From Azospirillaceae bacterium (lineage in GTDB: Bacteria; Pseudomonadota; Alphaproteobacteria; Azospirillales; Azospirillaceae): 64,000 nt of DNA. This document shows positions 59,069 through 64,000 of the stretch, in pieces. How positions within the stretch are numbered: position 1 is the first letter of the stretch; every line of letters starts with the position of its first letter. The stretch covers positions 186,001 through 250,000 of the forward strand of contig JAPWJW010000002.1 in assembly GCA_028283825.1 (NCBI GenBank). The letters run 5' to 3'. Position numbers and translations under genes: made by a program. The notes beneath the pieces were generated by a model that was given only the letters and a program-made list of their open reading frames with translations, did no database searches and was not told the origin of the DNA.

Positions 59069-60690
59069 CCGTCCGCCAGGATCATGGCCGCCGCCTTCTC
59101 CGCGATCATCATGGTGGGGGACGCCGTGTTGCCGGACGTGATGCGCGGCATGACCGAGGCGTCGGCCACGCGCAGGCCCTCCACCCCGATCACCCGCAGG
59201 CGGGCGTCGGTGACGGCCAGGGTGTCGGCGGGCGATCCCATGCGGGCGGTGCCGACGGGGTGGAAGATGGTGGTGCCCACGTCGCCGGCGGCGGTCGCGA
59301 TGTCGCCGTCGCTCTGGATATGGCTGCCGGGCTTGTATTCCTCCGGCCGGAAGGCGGCCAATGCCGGGGCCTGGGCGATGCGGCGCGCCAGGCGCAGGCT
59401 GTCCACCGCCACCCGCCGGTCCTCCTCCGTGCCCAAGTAGTTGGGCTGGATGACGGGGGCGTCGGCGGCGTGCGGGCTGCGGGCGTGGATGCCGCCCCGG
59501 CTGGTGGGGCGCAAATTGCAGACGCTGGCGGTGAAGGCGCCGAAGGGGTGCAGGGCGTCGCCGAACTTGTCCAGCGACAGCGGCTGGATATGGAATTGCA
59601 GGTTGGGGGTGGCGTATTCCGGCCCGCTGCGGGTGAAGGCGCCCAGCTGCGACGGCGCCATGGTCAGCGGTCCCCGCCGACGCAGGGCGTAGTCCAGCCC
59701 CATCCATGCCCGGTGGGGCAGCGACCGGTAGAGCCCGTTCAGGGTGGGCACGCCCGTGACCTTGAAGATGGGGCGCAGTTGCAGATGGTCCTGCAAGTTC
59801 TCCCCCACGCCCGGCCGGTCGGCCACGACCTCCACGCCCAAATCGCGCAGGCGCTGGCCGGCGCCGATGCCGGACCGTTCCAGCAGGGCCGGGGTGGCGA
59901 CGGCACCGGTGGCCACCACCACCTCCCGCCGCGCCGCCAGGACGCGGTTGCCGCCGGGGACGCTGAGGTGCACGCCCGTGGCACGCTTCCCATCGAATAG
60001 TAGGCGGTTGGCCAGGGCGCCGGTGATGATGCTCAGGTTGGGGCGGTGGCGGACGGGGTCCAGGAAGGCGCGGGCCGCACTCCAACGCCGGCCACCCTTC
60101 TGGTTCACCTGGAAATAGCCGCAGCCCTCATTGTCGCCGCGGTTGAAGTCTTCCGTCCGCGGGATACCGCTCTGTTCGGCGGCCGCGATGAAGGCGTCCA
60201 GCAGGGCCCAGCGGATGCGCGGGTTGTCCACGTGCCATTCGCCGCCCGCCCCATGGAACAGGCTGGTGCCGCCCACATGGTCTTCCATGCCCAGGAAGGT
60301 GGGCAGCACGTCGGCCCAGCCCCAGCCCTCCAGCCCCATCTGGCGCCAGCCGTCATAGTCGGCGGCCTGGCCGCGCATGTAGATCATGGCGTTGATGGCG
60401 GAACTACCGCCCAGGACCCGGCCTCTGGGATAGGCCAGGCTGCGCCCGTTCAGGCCCGGCACCGCTTCCGTCCGGAACATCCAGTCGGCGCGGGGATTGC
60501 CGATGGCGAACAGGTAACCGACGGGGATGTGGAACCAGATCCAGTCGTCCTTGCCGCCGGCCTCCACCAGTGCCACGCGGGTATTGGGGTCGGCCGACAG
60601 CCGGTTGGCCAGCACGCACCCCGCCGATCCCGCCCCCACCACCACGTAATCGAAGGTGTCGCCCTCGGCGGCGATATGTGGCGTGGTCAT
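59065..60690 (-). CDS. GMC-family oxidoreductase (choline-dehydrogenase-like)
   Basis: 541 residues, full length. FAD alcohol oxidoreductase. FAD motif DYVVVGAGSAGCVLANRLS; PRGRVLGGSSAINAMIYMRG (GMC signature 1); ATGAVATPALLERSGIG (signature 2); VGENLQDHLQ; the catalytic His in GTTIFHPVGTARMG and the HAD-like end VADASVMPRITSGNTASPTMMIAEKAA. No signal peptide. Substrate could be choline, a polyol or an alkyl alcohol; unknown. Repeat copy E lies upstream. Confidence 0.93.
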   Translation of the reverse strand: MTTPHIAAEGDTFDYVVVGAGSAGCVLANRLSADPNTRVALVEAGGKDDWIWFHIPVGYLFAIGNPRADWMFRTEAVPGLNGRSLAYPRGRVLGGSSAINAMIYMRGQAADYDGWRQMGLEGWGWADVLPTFLGMEDHVGGTSLFHGAGGEWHVDNPRIRWALLDAFIAAAEQSGIPRTEDFNRGDNEGCGYFQVNQKGGRRWSAARAFLDPVRHRPNLSIITGALANRLLFDGKRATGVHLSVPGGNRVLAARREVVVATGAVATPALLERSGIGAGQRLRDLGVEVVADRPGVGENLQDHLQLRPIFKVTGVPTLNGLYRSLPHRAWMGLDYALRRRGPLTMAPSQLGAFTRSGPEYATPNLQFHIQPLSLDKFGDALHPFGAFTASVCNLRPTSRGGIHARSPHAADAPVIQPNYLGTEEDRRVAVDSLRLARRIAQAPALAAFRPEEYKPGSHIQSDGDIATAAGDVGTTIFHPVGTARMGSPADTLAVTDARLRVIGVEGLRVADASVMPRITSGNTASPTMMIAEKAAAMILADG

Positions 60691-60795
60691 CAGGCATCCC
60701 TCCCAGGCGGGTCACTGGACACCAGTGTCCGCTTGAAGGACGCCCCAGCGCAAGCAGGCGGAACCGGCTATCCGATTCCGCCCACTCCCATACAC

Positions 60796-60918
60796 CGGCG
60801 GCATCTTATGCCGCTGTAGGACGCGACCGCGTCCGCCGGAGCGTTTTGGGGAGCCGCAGGCGGACTGAAACGTGAGGACAAGGCAAGCGGGCGGATGCCC
60901 GCGCCCGCCGCCTGAGGG
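60796..60918. repeat. Intergenic hairpin repeat, copy E
   Basis: Orientation as copy B. GGCGGCAT-CT-TATGCCGC terminal stem, GGACGCGACCGCGTCC second stem, GCCGGAGCGTTTTGGGGAGCCGC, and GGCGGATGCCCGCGCCCGCCGCC. The only complete copy between tandem rather than convergent genes: it is upstream of the GMC gene and just after the stop of the GH3 gene. Confidence 0.75.
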
Positions 60919-60923
60919 AATAC

Positions 60924-63245
60924 TTAAGGCTTCAGCTTTTGCGCCTTCAGGGTCACGGTCTGCTTCTCGCCCAGGGTCAGGGCGTCGCTGCCCAGCGCCA
61001 CGGTGTAGCTGCCGGCCGCCACCTTCCAGGCGTGGGCCTGGGTGTCGAAGTCGGCCAACAGGCGGGGATCGACGCCGACCGTCACCGTCTTCTTCTCGCC
61101 CGGCTTCAGATCCACCCGGCCGAAGCCCAGCAGGCGGGTGCGGTTCCCCTGCGGGCCCGCCACCAGATAGACTTGGCCCACGTCGGCGCCGGCCCGCTTG
61201 CCGGTGTTGGCGATGGTGAAGCTGATCTTCATCGCCTCACCATCCTTACCGCCTGGGGTCGCTTTCAGCCCGCCCTGGCTGAAGGTGGTGTAGCTGAGGC
61301 CGTAGCCGAAGGGGAACAGCGGCGACAGGCCCTTGGCCGCGTACCAGCGGTAACCGACATCCGAGCCTTCGGGGAAATGGGCGTCGAACTGCTGCTTGCG
61401 GTCGCGGTTGTAGAAACCGGCCAGCACCGGGCTGGGCGTCTGCGCCAGATCGCGCGGGAAGGTGATGGGCAAATGGCCCGAGGGGTTGGCATCGCCGAAC
61501 AGGATGTTGGCGATGGCCTGGCCGCCGCGGGTGCCGGGGTACCAGGCCTCCACCACGCCGGCCACCTGGTCCAGCCAGGGCATGGCCACCGGCCCGCCGG
61601 TCTCCAGCACCACGATGGTGTTGGGGTTGGCGGCGGCCACGGCGGCGATGACGGCGTCCTGACCCTGGGGCAGGCTGAGGTCCGGCACGTCCTGGCCCTC
61701 GATATTCCATTGCGTGGCGAAGACGATGGCCACGTCCGCCTCCTTCGCGGCGGCGGCGGATTCGCTGGCGTAGCGGCCGTCGGCGAAGATGACGTTGTCC
61801 TTCCCCACCTTGGCCTCGATGGCGGCCAGGGGCGCGTCGGGCTGGTAGACGGCGTCGGAGATGTGGGCCAGTTCGCCGGTGCCGCCGATGTGGATGAAGG
61901 CGCCGTTCTTGTAGTCGTGGTTGGGCCCGTCGGCCGCCAGCACCTGGGATGAGCCGCCGCCCGACAGCACGCCGGCATCCGCCAGGCCGCCGATGATGGC
62001 GATGCGCTTGCCCTTGGTCACCAGGGGCAGCACGTCGCCCTTGTTCTTCAGCAGCACGATGCCCTCTTCCGCCACCAAACGGGTCAGGGCGGCATGGGCG
62101 TCGAAGTCGATGGGGCCGGCGGCCTCCTTGTGGTCGAACACGCCGACGGCGAACAGGGACCGCAGGATGCGCCGCACCATGTCGGACACCCGCGCCTCGG
62201 GGATCCGGCCCGCCGCCACGGCGGCCTTCAGCGGCTTGTCGAAGAACACATCCTCGTCGATCTGCTCGCCCGACTGCTGGTCCAGGCCGTTCATGGCCGC
62301 ACTCAGCGCCGGGGTGGCGCCCCAGTCGGACATGACCCAGCCGGGATAGGCCCAGTCACCCTTCAGCACCTTGTTCAGCAGGAAGTCGTTGTCGCAGGCC
62401 CAGGGGCCGTTGACCCGGTTGTAGGAACACATGACCGAGGCCGGCTGCCCGGCCTCGATCGCCAGCTGGAAGGCCAGCAGGTCGCTTTCGCGCAAAGGCG
62501 CCTCGCCGATCACGGCGTTGACGGCGCGGCGGCTGGATTCCTGGCTGTTGAGGGCGAAGTGCTTCACCGTGGCCACGATGTGCTGGTCCTGGGTGCCGCG
62601 GATGGCCTGGCCCGCCAGCGTGCCGGCCAGCAAGGGATCCTCGCCCAGATATTCGAAGTTGCGGCCGTTGCGCGGCTCCCGCGTCAGGTTGCTGCCGCCG
62701 CCCAGCAGGACGTTGAAGCCCTTGGCACGCGCCTCGTCCCCCACCATGGCGCCACCCTTGTAGGCGGCCTCGGGGCTGAAGGTGGACGCGATGGCCAGGC
62801 CCGAGGGCAGGCCGGTGGCGCCGTCCGGGCGCAGGCGGTGGGGGGTGGCCACGCCCAGGCTGGCGTCGGTCTCGCGCAGGGCCGGGATGCCCAGGCGCGG
62901 CACGCCGGGGATGTAGCCGGCCGACCACACCACGCCCGGCGGCAGCCCATCGATCTTGTAGGGGATGGCCATGATGCCGTGCAGCATGCCGATGCGCTCA
63001 TCCAGGGTCAGCTGGCTTTCCAGCAGGCGCGCGCGCTCATCCGGCGACAGCTTGGTGTTCATCCAGGGGCCATCGACCGTAGGCGTGGGGGCCAAGTCGG
63101 CGGCGGTGGCGCGGGCCGACATCTCGGCCTCCAGCGCGATCTGGGCGCCGGCGGGGGCGGTCAGCGCGCCGATCATCAGGGCGCAGGCGGCGGCACTGGC
63201 GGCGATGCCGCGGCGGGACATGAGGCGGGTCATCTGTCGGGTCAT
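60924..63245 (-). CDS. bglX: Glycoside hydrolase family 3 beta-glucosidase, exported
   Basis: 773 residues from ATG 63245 with signal peptide (GIAASAAACALMIGALTAPAGA-Q). Retaining exo-glucosidase, periplasmic. N-terminal TIM barrel with GLPPGVVWSAGYIPGVPRLG, GVLLGGG-type text FNVLLGGGSNLTREPRNGRNFEYLGEDPLL in pieces, KHFALNSQE, and the nucleophile Asp in PGWVMSDWGAT. C-terminal alpha/beta sandwich (GIVLLKNKGDVLPL, ASESAAAAKEADVAIVFATQW) and fibronectin III domain (FSQGGLKATPGG, DVGQVYLVAGPQG). Role: cleaving gluco-oligosaccharides before uptake. An iteron is inside the 3' end at 61242. Confidence 0.93.
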   Translation of the reverse strand: MTRQMTRLMSRRGIAASAAACALMIGALTAPAGAQIALEAEMSARATAADLAPTPTVDGPWMNTKLSPDERARLLESQLTLDERIGMLHGIMAIPYKIDGLPPGVVWSAGYIPGVPRLGIPALRETDASLGVATPHRLRPDGATGLPSGLAIASTFSPEAAYKGGAMVGDEARAKGFNVLLGGGSNLTREPRNGRNFEYLGEDPLLAGTLAGQAIRGTQDQHIVATVKHFALNSQESSRRAVNAVIGEAPLRESDLLAFQLAIEAGQPASVMCSYNRVNGPWACDNDFLLNKVLKGDWAYPGWVMSDWGATPALSAAMNGLDQQSGEQIDEDVFFDKPLKAAVAAGRIPEARVSDMVRRILRSLFAVGVFDHKEAAGPIDFDAHAALTRLVAEEGIVLLKNKGDVLPLVTKGKRIAIIGGLADAGVLSGGGSSQVLAADGPNHDYKNGAFIHIGGTGELAHISDAVYQPDAPLAAIEAKVGKDNVIFADGRYASESAAAAKEADVAIVFATQWNIEGQDVPDLSLPQGQDAVIAAVAAANPNTIVVLETGGPVAMPWLDQVAGVVEAWYPGTRGGQAIANILFGDANPSGHLPITFPRDLAQTPSPVLAGFYNRDRKQQFDAHFPEGSDVGYRWYAAKGLSPLFPFGYGLSYTTFSQGGLKATPGGKDGEAMKISFTIANTGKRAGADVGQVYLVAGPQGNRTRLLGFGRVDLKPGEKKTVTVGVDPRLLADFDTQAHAWKVAAGSYTVALGSDALTLGEKQTVTLKAQKLKP
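61242..61259 (-). repeat. Iteron inside the GH3 gene
   Basis: Minus strand ACCCCAGGCGGTAAGGAT, one base from the copy at 20015. Lies in the fibronectin-like C-terminal part of the gene. Confidence 0.55.
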
Positions 63246-63434
63246 GGGGCGGCGATACTCCCTGGTTTTATTGCCGCCGGGTGGGCCCGGCGGGGCATAT
63301 GACAAGGTTGTCATATGGCGGCCACTCTAGGGTTTGGCCCCCGGCGGCGCAACCCCGTTTGTGGCATCTTTGTCGGCGTTCCCGCGCGGCATGGTGCCGC
63401 CGGGCATCTTGGACGCGCGCTTTCCCCACCCTAT

Positions 63435-63449
63435 GTTCCCTTTGGGAAC
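63435..63449. promoter_or_regulatory. Palindrome before the small unknown gene
   Basis: GTTCCC-TTT-GGGAAC, a 6-bp inverted repeat with a 3-bp centre, 25 bp before the ATG at 63474. Its GTTCC..GGAAC form echoes the azoR operator, but the centre differs. Confidence 0.4.
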
Positions 63450-63473
63450 GACAGGTGGATCAGGCGGGAAGGC

Positions 63474-63848
63474 ATGTCGGACATAACGGCCTTGGACGGC
63501 GCGGTGATGCATATCGATGATGACAGCGTCGTGCTGGTGACCGGCGGGCTGGGCAGCACCTCGGTGCGCGGGCCCGGCCCCGCCGACATCTCCACGCGTG
63601 AGGACGCGGCGGTCCTGGTGGCGCGCCTACGCCTGAAGACACCGCTGGCTCGGTTGACCCGGCCGGACGGCAGCCCCGTCTGGATCAAGGGTGGGGCCGT
63701 GTCGCTGGTGCGCAAGCCGCTGCCGGGCGACGTGCCGCCGGGCGGCCGTGTGGGCGCGGTGCTGTTCGTGGCGGGGGACCACCAGGCGGTGGCCGAGGAT
63801 GTGGACGCCGTCCGGACCTCGCTGAACGCTCACGGCGCCAACGTTTGA
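63474..63848 (+). CDS. Unknown 124-aa protein
   Basis: ATG 63474 with GGCGGGAAGG close upstream. Begins SDITALDGAVMHIDDDSVVLVTGG; has DGSPVWIKGGAVSLVRKPLPG and GRVGAVLFVAGDHQAVAEDVDAVR. Acidic, mixed alpha/beta, no signal or membrane segment. No family recognised. Followed by repeat copy F. Confidence 0.65.
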   Translation: MSDITALDGAVMHIDDDSVVLVTGGLGSTSVRGPGPADISTREDAAVLVARLRLKTPLARLTRPDGSPVWIKGGAVSLVRKPLPGDVPPGGRVGAVLFVAGDHQAVAEDVDAVRTSLNAHGANV

Positions 63849-63852
63849 CACG

Positions 63853-63986
63853 CCCCTCAGACGCCGGGCGCGACCATCCGGTCGCTTGGGCTTCCTCGCT
63901 TTCCAGTCCGCCTACGGCTCCCCGGACAAGCTCCGGCGGCTGCGGTCGCAGCCTATAGCGACACAAGCCGGAATCTTGTGTCGCTG
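63853..63986. repeat. Intergenic hairpin repeat, copy F
   Basis: Orientation as copy A. CTCAGACGCCGGGCG, TTTCCAGTCCGC, CTCCCCGGACAAGCTCCGG, GGCTGCGGTCGCAGCC, and AGCGACACAAG/CTTGTGTCGCT. Here both stems differ from other copies at paired positions, which shows covariation. Confidence 0.75.
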
Positions 63987-64000
63987 AAATAAGGGTCAGG

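Overview
The window is high-GC DNA with the gene style of an alphaproteobacterium of the Azospirillaceae/Rhodospirillales (inference: Azospirillum, Nitrospirillum or Niveispirillum-like). Reasons are the codon bias, the TonB receptors, the RTX and glycosyltransferase genes, the Rep_3/ParA/ParB replicon core and the small REP-like hairpins. A complete origin (about 19.5-24.0 kb), with iterons, a Rep_3 initiator, ParA, ParB and candidate parS palindromes, indicates a large plasmid or chromid rather than the main chromosome.

Layout. 0-11 kb: a TonB receptor cut by the window edge, LysR and MocR regulators, an SDR, a DUF1810 remnant, azoreductase with a divergent LysR and a shared palindromic operator, a polytopic membrane protein and a Cache/HAMP/PAS histidine kinase. 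11-19 kb: a minus-strand block with a small secreted Gly/Tyr-rich protein, a four-gene glycosylation operon (unknown protein, two-module glycosyltransferase, methyltransferase, GT4) and an RTX repeat protein. 19-24 kb: the replication/partition region. 24-27.6 kb: an AT-richer two-gene insertion, a frameshifted ClC channel and a MarR regulator. 27.6-39.8 kb: the accessory core with two RiPP-type loci. The first is a borosin-like N-methyltransferase fused to ten 9-residue repeats, flanked by a propeller histidine kinase and by an orphan peptide-binding protein followed by a second kinase. The second is a 61-residue precursor candidate followed by a B12-dependent radical SAM RiPP enzyme. 39.9-49.3 kb: a lipoprotein and a disaccharide-phosphorolysis regulon (beta-phosphoglucomutase, GH65 phosphorylase, MFS transporter, TonB receptor, LacI regulator with three matching operators). 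49.4-54.1 kb: a PepSY/flavodoxin/FNR iron reductase with a Fur-box-like site, then an intact IS3-family element abutting the stump of a TIR-domain gene. 54.5-64 kb: an unknown HEAT-like protein, an ornithine/arginine-type decarboxylase, GNAT, GMC oxidoreductase, a GH3 glucosidase and an unknown small protein.

Three repeat systems cut across the genes. (i) An 18-bp iteron (consensus close to CCCCCAGGCGTAAGGAT with variable centre) occurs 12 times at the origin and at about ten further sites across the window. (ii) A family of about 130 bp with covarying hairpins occurs in six intergenic regions, four of them between convergent genes. (iii) A family of AGAGC...GCTCT hairpins surrounds parAB.

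The most exciting locus is the fused borosin-type gene (31632-32981). Its repeats are highly acidic and Asn/His-rich, unlike the hydrophobic cores of the fungal borosins, and it shares the neighbourhood with a second RiPP locus and two closely related histidine kinases. No response regulator, protease or exporter for either peptide is visible here.
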